From contig MNYZ01000012.1 of NCBI GenBank assembly GCA_001873365.1, positions 1 through 64,000 of the forward strand: 64,000 nucleotides of DNA, given 5' to 3'. A program made the translations under genes and the position numbers. This document shows, one piece after another, positions 17,301 through 24,490 of this stretch. The stretch comes from Oscillatoriales cyanobacterium CG2_30_40_61 (GTDB taxonomy: Bacteria > Cyanobacteriota > Cyanobacteriia > Cyanobacteriales > Microcoleaceae). A model generated the notes under the pieces. The model ran no database searches. It was not told where the DNA came from and saw nothing but the letters and a program-made list of their open reading frames with translations. Position 1 is the first letter of the stretch. The number at the start of each line of letters is the position of its first letter.

Positions 17301-18716
17301 AAATTCTAGTTGAGCAAAGTTACTTTCAAAAGCATCTACTAAGGAAATAGCCGGAATATAGTTTAATTTGCCATTCTTTTCGACTGGTTCAGAATTAATA
17401 AATTGTTTAACATCCTCTTTAATATATTGAATTGCTGTACGTCCTTGGGTAAAATCTAAGTTACAAAGTAGATAACTATTCAGGGGATGAAGGGGAAAAC
17501 AACCGAGGGTTAAATTGGTATGAAAATCTTGTAATTTCCAGCCCCTTTCGCGATAAATATTAATTCTGCTTTCATGGGCTTTTCTACTATCTCCCAAAAG
17601 AGTATTATCCCATATTTGACAAAATTGCTTCCATACATTAGGATTAACTTGTTGATCTAATAATCCTTTAATTACTAATTCCAAGTTTGAAATTGGTTCA
17701 TAAGTGCTTTCAGCAATTTCTAAGCGAGATGCTAATTTGTTGTAGTCTTCTACTGATTGATTTGGGGCTGATTTTAAAGGGCGAATTTGGGTAAAACAAA
17801 CTAAGGCAATTCTGCTTTTATAATTCTCACAAATATTTGTAATACTTTGTAAACACGCGCCCCCCGCTTTGACTGAATCTGTCGCCCAAGATTTAAGATA
17901 ATAATTAAGTTCATCAAATAAAATCAAAATTCCCGAATATTTTGCATTTGCTCCAGAGCATAATTTATTAATTAATTCTTCTAAAATTTTTTCAATACTT
18001 AAATCTGTCTCAAAATCAATAGGAAATCCATTGTTTAGCTCACAGCTAATTGATTTTACTGTAGAAACAACTCGATAGTTTTCTTGCTCTAATGAATCAA
18101 TTATACTATCTAAATCTCCGAACTGATGATCGTTATTTGCTAAATATTGATTAGCTATTTGTTTTTGAAGGTCGGTTAGTTGGGTTAAATATTCCAAGGG
18201 TTTTTGACATATTTGTTGTGCTAAAGAATCCGTAATTCCTTCTGTTTCTAAGGTTTGTCGCAGCGATCGCAAAAATATTTGTCTCAAGTCTAAGCCATCA
18301 TCTCCACTAATACAAATTACTAAATGTTTAGGATTACGTCTTTTATAGGTTGTTAAATCTTCTACAATTCCTTGATTATGTTCTGAGGCGATTTTGATTT
18401 GCTCTAATATTCCTTCAACTTCGGGACTATCTAATAATTGTTTAAAATAGTTGGCTGTAACTAAGGCAAAATGAGATTTTCCCTTACCATAATCTTGCAC
18501 AAATAAATGGATATTAGCTTGATTAACACTCTGATAACTTTTCTGAATAGCATCAAGAACACCTAATGTTGAGGATTTAGGATTACCCTGATTGTAATTA
18601 AAAACAAATCCTTGACATAACTGTAAGTTTTTATCCGCATCAGCCATCATCCCAAAGTTAACGGCATTAGCTACAATTCCCGATTCATTGATTCTAACAA
18701 TTTGATGGAGTTGCAT
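14388..18716 (-). CDS. brxC: BrxC/PglY-like large P-loop ATPase
   Basis: The 1,442-residue product has an N-terminal ATPase region: P-loop-like LFVQDYGKGKSHFAL at about 71-85 and Walker B ILILFDELNYYL at about 263-274. The first Gly of the classical GxxxxGKS is Gln here (QDYGKGKS). The middle matches no motif I know. The C-terminal third (about 1110-1430) is rich in Gln, Glu, Lys and Leu with heptad spacing, typical of long coiled coils. Size, ATPase position and neighbours fit BrxC/PglY, the large ATPase of BREX systems. It is 60 bases downstream of the small 149-residue gene. Confidence 0.82.
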   Translation of the reverse strand: MQLHQIVRINESGIVANAVNFGMMADADKNLQLCQGFVFNYNQGNPKSSTLGVLDAIQKSYQSVNQANIHLFVQDYGKGKSHFALVTANYFKQLLDSPEVEGILEQIKIASEHNQGIVEDLTTYKRRNPKHLVICISGDDGLDLRQIFLRSLRQTLETEGITDSLAQQICQKPLEYLTQLTDLQKQIANQYLANNDHQFGDLDSIIDSLEQENYRVVSTVKSISCELNNGFPIDFETDLSIEKILEELINKLCSGANAKYSGILILFDELNYYLKSWATDSVKAGGACLQSITNICENYKSRIALVCFTQIRPLKSAPNQSVEDYNKLASRLEIAESTYEPISNLELVIKGLLDQQVNPNVWKQFCQIWDNTLLGDSRKAHESRINIYRERGWKLQDFHTNLTLGCFPLHPLNSYLLCNLDFTQGRTAIQYIKEDVKQFINSEPVEKNGKLNYIPAISLVDAFESNFAQLEFSRYYSEYQKAYDTISSSTTEAENAVLKGLFLFYVSQNKLNKSESEKHDVILSELTGLSEKETKETLDILSQKKQVIYSNTGDNTYRFYSGSNLLEITQEIEEEVSKKLNEISVNLAIKHCQEEVKTYFQFQKIEGTDFINKNQLLNDEWFFEYKFYNIPDFKRLLNSHQAVENLEGKGIFAYVLAETLEELQNLRHQINDLLSQSKHKKQIAVAIPDKPIRNICKDLLKIDIITRKRRSEKQELGIAYEQYKKRLQETIKREVKAIIGSSTYYCLELDQLTNVQKQNPEGIVSHLLKQLYPFVPPLAKNDKMALNSSTGNTIISYTAKRLLENELNPTKFPNQSYNTLVNQVFVNSWGLFTTTSQKYSVQIPTNKNVREAWDRIAKLTALGDTKRTSININKIWQELSKPPFGYNEYTFTMLFAGWIAYHRGEVILYGSFGIPKNSKEQVSIQEKSIKDWATTNVFDKPKDFVNKWILAPGNTPRLIRSQTVACPEIPVTIDYHQAEKLIKEIDQFINSADPDQAKVQEITPKRKQILAEIKKINDWFQPVEETENLPDDVNLETLLKLYPSLQQQPHNINLASPSKSDTDSIVVNRTSQQKQRQADALQKVQDKIEEMVIQLSEKSESLKTQQEYGRYQGELETAIEKITQVSLPEHLIKTLNYSLNVVAKRKLDEIKHQTEIKDCLEKIKLRYDSLSINGSQEDYIKALSEIESLTNNLEVVKQESQYQTIIQDIENKQTDLETTLKIWSERLTGITKNQALKLSQEVSQQKNRFTQIESAQKVKKILDELEPIILEIENLEEFDKIKQQQDTDIMQQLRQNNPKFLNTMILCQQGIKQINNLRSQLNYPERFNTEIEQLINALNNQVFDFQQQFEHLKEQISKVDTDQHLSQLQTDLAKLDLIFKDSDNYQDYQQLLEVIKTQSIDRQNKSKEEQIIALFTQLLPERQQILYAQLGEYLSKGEKINE

Positions 18717-18776
18717 GGTTTTAAAGTCCTGGTTATGGGTGTGTTTGGTTGTTGGGCTTTAGCCCTCCTATTTAAG

Positions 18777-19226
18777 TTAATTAGGGCCGTCACTAACAAC
18801 GGATTCAAGATGTCTTTTATTCCAATTTGGCGGACTAAGTTTAGAAGGTAGTAGAATCCAGAGAATAGATTGTAAATGTCTCATATATTCTAATTGTTTC
18901 CAAAATAAACTAATGGGAGAATCTGGTTGTGTGTAAAGATAGGTTATCAAGATATCAAGGTCTGTTAGTAATATAACAGGTTTTGTGGCATATTCACAAA
19001 TTTGTTTAATGGCTTCTAATTCTTGATCTAAATTTTCATGCAGCATTAAGAATTTTTGTTTCTTTTTAATCCGACCCAATAAATTATCACGATAACTGAT
19101 TTGTTGAGCATTATTGTTAAACAAAAGTTGATTTATTTCCAAATCATTAGGAGTATCCCATAATAACAAATGGGGTATATCGGTCGGTTTGGCATCTTTG
19201 AGATATAGATGATTAATGATTGACAT
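18777..19226 (-). CDS. Small unknown protein of the BREX-like operon
   Basis: The 149-residue product has no domain I can name with confidence. It shows a Walker-B-like strand KPVILLTDLDILITYLY (about 86-102) and a second hydrophobic strand SILWILLPSKLSPP (about 119-132), in an order that recalls the small BREX-3 protein BrxF, but no Walker A motif is visible. It overlaps the DUF4007 gene by 14 bases and is followed by the large ATPase gene, so it belongs to the operon. It may be a partner or adaptor of the ATPase; this is inference from position only. Confidence 0.7.
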   Translation of the reverse strand: MSIINHLYLKDAKPTDIPHLLLWDTPNDLEINQLLFNNNAQQISYRDNLLGRIKKKQKFLMLHENLDQELEAIKQICEYATKPVILLTDLDILITYLYTQPDSPISLFWKQLEYMRHLQSILWILLPSKLSPPNWNKRHLESVVSDGPN

Positions 19227-20043
19227 AAGCTTTCTCTAATAAAGTTAAAGGATTATCCCAGCGCCGGATAATTTGATAGGGTGCAACTGTTCGTCTTTGT
19301 TCAATAATTCCCAGAGATTCTATAGCATTAAGATGTTGTTGTAATGATTCGGGTTGAATCCCTAAAACGGGCAAAATCCCCATTTTTTGTTTGATAATCT
19401 CCTCGGTTAAAACTGAGGTTTCTTGACCAAAATCCCGTTGCCAAAGTTTGGCCAGTAAGTAACCAATTAAATAAGAATTAGGAAGATTAGGATTTCCTGA
19501 TTCATAATAATCTGATTTAATTTCCTTGATAAATTGACAATTGGCTAGGGCTTGTTGCTCCGTATAGGCTCTTAAAATATATTTCATTCTTTGAGAAATT
19601 ACTTGATCTGGTTCTTCAAAGATAGAAATACTATTTTTGTCTAAAGTATTTTTAGTAAAAGTTAGATTTTGAGGAAGAAAAGTATAAACAAAATAAGTCC
19701 AGCCTCCCCAATCAGCAGGATTTTCTGGTATTTTATTTAAACCTTGATTCCCAAAACTCAAGTAAAAGTGCATTAACCAATCAGTAATAATTGATTGTAA
19801 ATTAGGATCATGTTTTAAAACTATTTTTCCCTCGGGACTTAAATAATTGTCTTTAATTAAACCTGCTCTAACTGACCAAGTTTTAATTTTTCCTACTTTG
19901 GCATTTCCTAAACCCGTTTTTTCCATTAAGTTTTGTAAAGTATCTTTTAACCCTTCCGTTTCTGAAGCCGCATTTAGGATTCTTTTGATTTCTTCTTTTT
20001 TAAGGGAAAAATTACCGTTGAAATGTAGTTGTATTTTTGTCAT
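19213..20043 (-). CDS. DUF4007 family protein
   Basis: The 276-residue product matches the DUF4007 plan: an N-terminal LHFNGNFSLKKEEIKRIL, a helix-turn-helix-like segment (KVGKIKTWSVRAGLI), LSPEGKIVLKHDP and a C-terminal winged-helix-like part (LGIIEQRRTVAPYQIIRRW). DUF4007 genes are known to me as neighbours of PAPS-reductase/DndC-like genes in type 4 BREX and phosphorothioation loci. Here no PAPS reductase is present. It is the first gene of the five-gene operon. A DNA-recognition role is plausible from the winged-helix-like ends but is not shown. Confidence 0.72.
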   Translation of the reverse strand: MTKIQLHFNGNFSLKKEEIKRILNAASETEGLKDTLQNLMEKTGLGNAKVGKIKTWSVRAGLIKDNYLSPEGKIVLKHDPNLQSIITDWLMHFYLSFGNQGLNKIPENPADWGGWTYFVYTFLPQNLTFTKNTLDKNSISIFEEPDQVISQRMKYILRAYTEQQALANCQFIKEIKSDYYESGNPNLPNSYLIGYLLAKLWQRDFGQETSVLTEEIIKQKMGILPVLGIQPESLQQHLNAIESLGIIEQRRTVAPYQIIRRWDNPLTLLEKAYVNH

Positions 20044-20103
20044 AGTTGATCAATTCCTTGTGCTGATCTTGGTTTTACCATTATCCCCTTTAACTGCAAT
20101 TTT

Positions 20104-20685
20104 TTATCGTAACTTTTGTGTTAAATTCCAGCAGCCATTTCGATGCTCAAAAATATAAGCCCCTGGTTCTCCATAGGTGTAATCTAGGTATTCTTCTCCA
20201 CCCCGATTAGAATTATAGGCATACTGAGCTTTGATATAGTTAACTCGAAAGGTATTATTATTAATGCGAATTAAATCAATTTGCAAGCGGGTATAAGGAC
20301 TATTATCTACAGCAGAAGGGACAAGTTGAACCCAACGGTAATCTCTAAGATCAATACTAAATTCATCATCTTTTTTATTCAACATTTCTATAAGATTACT
20401 GGGATTTTCATACTCCCGAACTTCGATGGTATCTGCGGTATAAGTTAAGCGGGTTTCTTTTCCTTGATAATCTTGACCGCGCACAAAATTCTCAAAAAAT
20501 GATTTGTATTTATCGGGTGCACAATACTCTGGTAAACTTGGGGTTACAGTCCTTATTTGAGGTTGAGTTTGAGCGTAAGCGGGCTGTAAGAGATTAGGGG
20601 TGATCAGGGGTTTGATAGAGGTTGCTAAAATAGTAATAATTATCACTTTTGTTGCTATTGAAATTTTATTAGATTTGATAGACAT
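20104..20685 (-). CDS. Secreted protein of unknown function
   Basis: The 193-residue product has a signal peptide: basic N-terminus, a hydrophobic core (VIIITILATSIKPLI) and a cleavage site after AYA, before QTQPQIRT. The mature part is about 155 residues, mainly beta-type, with two Cys (in EYCAPDK and RNGCWNLT) that could form a disulphide. I recognise no family. It lies 60 bases upstream of the DUF4007 gene on the same strand, so it could share its transcript, but an exported protein is not an expected BREX component. Confidence 0.75.
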   Translation of the reverse strand: MSIKSNKISIATKVIIITILATSIKPLITPNLLQPAYAQTQPQIRTVTPSLPEYCAPDKYKSFFENFVRGQDYQGKETRLTYTADTIEVREYENPSNLIEMLNKKDDEFSIDLRDYRWVQLVPSAVDNSPYTRLQIDLIRINNNTFRVNYIKAQYAYNSNRGGEEYLDYTYGEPGAYIFEHRNGCWNLTQKLR

Positions 20686-20752
20686 GGCAGGATCAATAAA
20701 ATAGGAATGTGTTTGAGATCAGGAGTTATAAAAAATCGAATTGAATAGGATT

Positions 20753-21277
20753 TCAAAGCCCACAGGTAGATACAAAAAGCCTCTCTCTAATGATTGACCA
20801 CTCTTTGGCTTCAGAAGTCCCAGGACTAAGTTTTTTTCCAATTAGTTGAGGATAGCGATTATAAAAAATTATATCTGCTAAATAATCATAGGGGTTAGAA
20901 TAGGAGTTAGGCATACCTTGAAAATTGAAGTCCCAAAGATCTTCAGGTTCCTGTTCTGCACCGTGACAAACTTCCCGAGTAGGTCTGATCATGGGTGCAA
21001 TAACGGCGCGTAAATTCTCCCATTCTCGAATATATTCTCGATCTCTGCTGGTTAGTTTCCGACCCTGTAATTCAGGATTCACTTGATAGAAGAAATGGTC
21101 GGTATACTGATCAATTAATTGGCTAGGAGCTTGGCTAGAAACTTGGGTTAACTCAGTATTAATATGATGGGGGATTGCATTTGCTGTTGTGGTATAAGTC
21201 AAAAATACAGTCCCCGAGAGGAGAAAGAATGCAGAAAATTTTGAAAGAGTCAGCATAGAAATATCGGTTAGGATCAT
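20753..21277 (-). CDS. Secreted protein of unknown function
   Basis: From the ATG at 21277 the product is 174 residues with a signal peptide ending at TTTANA before IPHHINTE. The mature protein contains two similar segments, one around FFYQVNPELQGRKLTSRDREYIREW and a second around IFYNRYPQLIGKKLSPGTSEAKEW, so it seems to be an internally duplicated domain. I do not recognise the family. A TTG at 21313 and an ATG at 21259 are alternative starts. It is 67 bases upstream of the other secreted-protein gene and on the same strand. Confidence 0.7.
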   Translation of the reverse strand: MILTDISMLTLSKFSAFFLLSGTVFLTYTTTANAIPHHINTELTQVSSQAPSQLIDQYTDHFFYQVNPELQGRKLTSRDREYIREWENLRAVIAPMIRPTREVCHGAEQEPEDLWDFNFQGMPNSYSNPYDYLADIIFYNRYPQLIGKKLSPGTSEAKEWSIIRERLFVSTCGL

Positions 21278-21356
21278 AATGTTAATCACACCTTTTCTAA
21301 TTACCTTTCCCAATCACTACAACAATCAGATGAGAAAATCCGTGAGAGAGCGAACG

Positions 21357-21629
21357 TCAATAACTTGATTCATCATAGTGAAATCGACAACTCAAAATGA
21401 TAATTTCAGTTTCAGTTACTTCATACACTAAACGATGTTCGTCTGTAATTCGTCGAGACCAATATCCTTTCAGTTCATGCTTTAGAGGTTCGGGTTTGCC
21501 AAGTCCAGTAAAGGGTTGACGCAGAATATCATTAATCAAGGTGATAATCTTTCAATGAATTTTCTTGTCTTGTGCCGCCCAGTAGTTGAATTGTTCAAAT
21601 GCCTAAGGAGCGAATGTTATATTTTTCAT
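21357..21629 (-). pseudogene. yoeB: YoeB-family toxin gene with two nonsense codons
   Basis: From the ATG at 21629 the frame reads MKNITFAP, stop, AFEQFNYWAAQDKKIH, stop, KIITLINDILRQPF, then GLGKPEPLKHELKGYWSRRI, TDEHRLVYEVTETEIIILSC and RFHYDESSY. Without the stops this is a 90-residue YoeB/Txe mRNA interferase, complete to the C-terminal HY. The stops are a TAG at 21605-21603 (probably from GAG) and a TGA at 21554-21552 (probably from CGA). The gene starts inside the 3' end of the antitoxin gene, as in intact modules. It is most likely a dead toxin; translation of the last 60 codons from a TTG at 21539 would lack the N-terminal strand and helix. Confidence 0.85.
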
Positions 21630-21894
21630 CCCATTCTTCAGGGGTAAAACTGACCAAGTTGGCCTTGGTTTTAATGTTTTGAATCGCCGTCATTAGGTGG
21701 TAACGATTGGCTTTTGTAGACAACAAATACTCTGTTTCATCTTGTTGAATAGATAGCTTAGTATTTGCCTCAAAAATATCTTGTTTAACTAAAACAATCA
21801 CTTCAACAACCATTCCCTCGGCTAACTCAGAGGTTTTAATCTCTATTTTGCCATCCTTGCCAACGACCACTTCCTGTTTAATACCACTTAGCAT
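21595..21894 (-). CDS. YefM-like antitoxin
   Basis: The 99-residue product has the C-terminal signature of the YefM group (DETEYLLSTKANRYHLMTAI) that binds YoeB-type toxins, joined to an N-terminal part with strands (VVVGKDGKIEIKTSELAEGM) that is more like an AbrB or RHH-type DNA-binding head. It is intact, while the overlapping toxin reading frame downstream is broken. I prefer the ATG at 21894 to a TTG at 21900. It probably once repressed the operon and neutralised the toxin. Confidence 0.75.
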   Translation of the reverse strand: MLSGIKQEVVVGKDGKIEIKTSELAEGMVVEVIVLVKQDIFEANTKLSIQQDETEYLLSTKANRYHLMTAIQNIKTKANLVSFTPEEWDEKYNIRSLGI

Positions 21895-21973
21895 GATCAA
21901 ACCCTCATGGTGCTATATCTTACATTAATGTTAGTTTAGCATAATATTAACAACATAAAATAATATGATCAAG

Positions 21974-22014
21974 TTTCAATCCAAATGCTAATTTAGTAGA
22001 CATTTGGATTGAAA
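21974..22014 (+). terminator. Long stem-loop between antitoxin and ferredoxin genes
   Basis: tttcaatccaaatg and catttggattgaaa are perfect inverted repeats of 14 bases with a 13-base loop; the plus strand continues gttttt. No plus-strand gene ends here; both flanking genes run on the minus strand, and the hairpin lies 58 bases past the ferredoxin gene stop. It may end that transcript or be a mobile palindrome. Confidence 0.5.
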
Positions 22015-22071
22015 GTTTTTAAAATTTCTGAATTTTTAGCATACTAGGTGCTCCAGAATCTGGATTGTTAA

Positions 22072-22404
22072 TTAGGCATTCCAGACGCTTTCGGAACCCT
22101 GACCCCAGAAACCATCATATTTTTTAACTTTGATATCGCCCAAAACCTGAACCTGACAGGCTAAACGGCGTTGTTTATCTGAGGAATGGGGAGGAAGGGA
22201 AAGGCGGGTTTTTTCTTTCCATTGGGGTTCGGAGACTTCCCCTTCAATTTCGACGCAACAAGTCCCACAAGTCCCAAACCCGTGACAGTTAATCAAGGAG
22301 GCTTGACCATTATAGAGATCAATTCCATTTTCTAATAGGACTTTACGGAGATTCGCACCGCGATCGCAAGTAATCGTTTTCCCTTGAGCTTGAATTTGTA
22401 CCAT
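22072..22404 (-). CDS. [2Fe-2S] ferredoxin
   Basis: The 110-residue product has a plant-type ferredoxin fold with cluster ligands in CHGFGTCGTC (three Cys spaced C-x5-C-x2-C) and the fourth in RRLACQVQVLG. It lacks the acidic photosynthetic-ferredoxin pattern and resembles the longer, specialised cyanobacterial [2Fe-2S] proteins (adrenodoxin-like). It should carry electrons in the cytoplasm, partner unknown. It stands alone between a TA module and the divergent cimA gene. Confidence 0.85.
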   Translation of the reverse strand: MVQIQAQGKTITCDRGANLRKVLLENGIDLYNGQASLINCHGFGTCGTCCVEIEGEVSEPQWKEKTRLSLPPHSSDKQRRLACQVQVLGDIKVKKYDGFWGQGSESVWNA

Positions 22405-22615
22405 TTTTCCCTGAATAAAAGTTATGCAATGATTCTTAACTAAATTGTTACTTTTTTCAAGCCCAAAACGATAGATTTAAAAGTAAAATAATATTGAAAA
22501 AGAAAAAATTAGCTGAGATGGATGATTACAAACCCCTAGAGGTCACAGCACTAATAATAAACTACTGATATTTGCCGCCCTATCAATTAATTGTTAACTG
22601 TAAATTTTAGAACCT

Positions 22616-24238
22616 ATGACTCATCCCCTTTGGATCTACGACACCACATTAAGAGACGGCGCCCAACGGGAAGGATTATCCCTATCTCTTGATGATAAAT
22701 TGAGAATTGCGCGTCAATTAGATAGTTTAGGAATCCCTTTTATTGAAGGGGGATGGCCGGGGGCAAATCCTAAAGATGTACAGTTTTTTTGGAAGTTGCA
22801 AGAACAACCCTTAGTTAATTCGGAAGTAGTGGCATTTTGTTCGACCCGACGACCTAATAGTAAGGTGGCAGAAGATGATAATTTAAAATCAATTTTATCG
22901 GCCGGAACTCTTTGGATAACATTATTTGGGAAATCCTGGGATTTGCACGTTACCGAAGGATTGCAAACTACCCTAACGGAAAATCTGGCGATGATTGCGG
23001 ATACAATTGAATTTTTTAGGAGTCAAGGAAGACGGGTAATTTATGATGCAGAACACTGGTTTGATGGCTATAAAAATAATCCTAATTATGCCTTACAAAC
23101 CTTAATTACCGCGGCCAAGGCGGGGGCAGAATGGTTGGTTTTTTGTGATACCAATGGCGGGACTTTACCCCATGAAATTACTCAAATTGTGCGGGATGCA
23201 ATCCAAGCCACAAAAGACCTAGAAACACCTTTTCCCCTGCAATTTGGGATTCATAGTCATAATGATTCGGGAACAGCAATTGGGAATGCGATCGCAGCCG
23301 TATTAGAAGGAGTAACAATGGTACAAGGAACTATTAATGGCTATGGAGAACGTTGTGGAAATGCCAATCTTTGTACCTTAATTCCCAATTTTCAGTTAAA
23401 ATTAGACTATAATTGTATTCAAGATGAACAGATTCAAAGACTAACAGAAGTGAGTCGATTTGTCAGTGAAGTAGCCAATTTAGCCCCGGATGATCACGCG
23501 CCCTTTGTGGGATTATCAGCCTTTTCCCATAAGGGCGGAATTCATGTTTCTGCGGTACAAAAAAATCCTTTAACCTATGAACATATTCCCCCGGAAACTA
23601 TTGGAAATCAACGGCGAATTGTGGTTTCAGATCAAGCAGGTTTAAGTAATGTTTTAGCCAAAGCTAGAACCTTTGGTATAGATTTAGATCGGAATAATCC
23701 CGCCAGTAGGAAAATTTTACAACAACTGAAGAATTTAGAAAATCAGGGTTATCAATTTGAAGCGGCGGAGGCGAGTTTTGATTTATTAATGCGAGAAGCA
23801 TTAGGAACCCGTAAAGCCTTTTTTACCCTAAAAGGATTCCAGGTACATTGTGATAAATCCAGTGATGAAATTTGCCATGCTTTAGCAACCGTGAAAGTGA
23901 CTGTTAATGGTCAAGATATCTTAGAAGCCGCCGAAGGAAATGGCCCCGTATCGGCTTTAGACGCGGCTTTAAGAAAGGCATTAGTTAATTTTTATCCAAT
24001 GATTGCAGAATTTCAACTACGGGATTATAAAGTTAGAATTCTCGATGGGGGTTCAGGAACTTCGGCAAAAACTAGGGTTCTAGTGGAGTCCAGTAACGGT
24101 CAGCAACGCTGGACAACAGTGGGAGTTTCTACTAATATTATTGATGCCTCCTATCAAGCGGTTGTGGAAGGTTTAGAATATGGTTTATTACTGAAACAGC
24201 AGCAAGAAACTCCTGCGGGGGTGGTTACGGTAGTGTAA
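22616..24238 (+). CDS. cimA: (R)-citramalate synthase
   Basis: The 540-residue product is an alpha-isopropylmalate synthase/HMGL-family enzyme. The N-terminal TIM barrel begins with IYDTTLRDGAQREGLSL and holds HSHNDSGTAIGNAIAA (metal-binding HSHND) and GTINGYGERCGNANL; the C-terminal regulatory dimerisation domain (about 405-530) ends in TVGVSTNIIDASYQAVVEGL. Length and the motifs fit citramalate synthase of the CimA type rather than LeuA, so it condenses pyruvate and acetyl-CoA to citramalate for threonine-independent isoleucine synthesis. The downstream ilvB gene acts later in the same pathway. Confidence 0.88.
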   Translation: MTHPLWIYDTTLRDGAQREGLSLSLDDKLRIARQLDSLGIPFIEGGWPGANPKDVQFFWKLQEQPLVNSEVVAFCSTRRPNSKVAEDDNLKSILSAGTLWITLFGKSWDLHVTEGLQTTLTENLAMIADTIEFFRSQGRRVIYDAEHWFDGYKNNPNYALQTLITAAKAGAEWLVFCDTNGGTLPHEITQIVRDAIQATKDLETPFPLQFGIHSHNDSGTAIGNAIAAVLEGVTMVQGTINGYGERCGNANLCTLIPNFQLKLDYNCIQDEQIQRLTEVSRFVSEVANLAPDDHAPFVGLSAFSHKGGIHVSAVQKNPLTYEHIPPETIGNQRRIVVSDQAGLSNVLAKARTFGIDLDRNNPASRKILQQLKNLENQGYQFEAAEASFDLLMREALGTRKAFFTLKGFQVHCDKSSDEICHALATVKVTVNGQDILEAAEGNGPVSALDAALRKALVNFYPMIAEFQLRDYKVRILDGGSGTSAKTRVLVESSNGQQRWTTVGVSTNIIDASYQAVVEGLEYGLLLKQQQETPAGVVTVV

Positions 24239-24248
24239 CTTGCCAAAC

Positions 24249-24311
24249 CAGAAACCGGGTTTCTGAAGCTAGATATAATGATCACCAGCAACTCACCTAG
24301 AAACCCGGTTT
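24249..24311. repeat. 'agaaaccgggtttct' palindrome pair
   Basis: A perfect palindrome cagaaaccgggtttctg (24249-24265) is followed by agaaacccggttt (24299-24311), which is its reverse complement, so the stretch can form a 13-bp stem with a 30-base loop. Similar sequences occur at 58517 and 58572, and a partial one near 30394. It lies between cimA and ilvB, just after the cimA stop. Confidence 0.7.
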
Positions 24312-24490
24312 GTGACAATATTTTACTTTTCTAAAACTTAATAAAAAATACAGCTTTTCTTTCCTAAATTTGCCTTATTATAGAAGTATAAATTTTACAG
24401 CAAAAATAAAACAATAATTCATGACAAAATCATCCTTTTGTTAGGTTAATTAATCCTTAACCGAGAGTTTATAATTCTCAGGAGAAAGAT

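Noticed and set aside
10735-20043. Prophage or integrative element as the carrier of the operon
   Set aside because: No integrase, transposase, phage structural gene or attachment repeats were seen inside or at the edges.
21974-22014. CRISPR-like repeat (gtttcaatcc)
   Set aside because: Only one inverted pair is present, with no repeat-spacer series.
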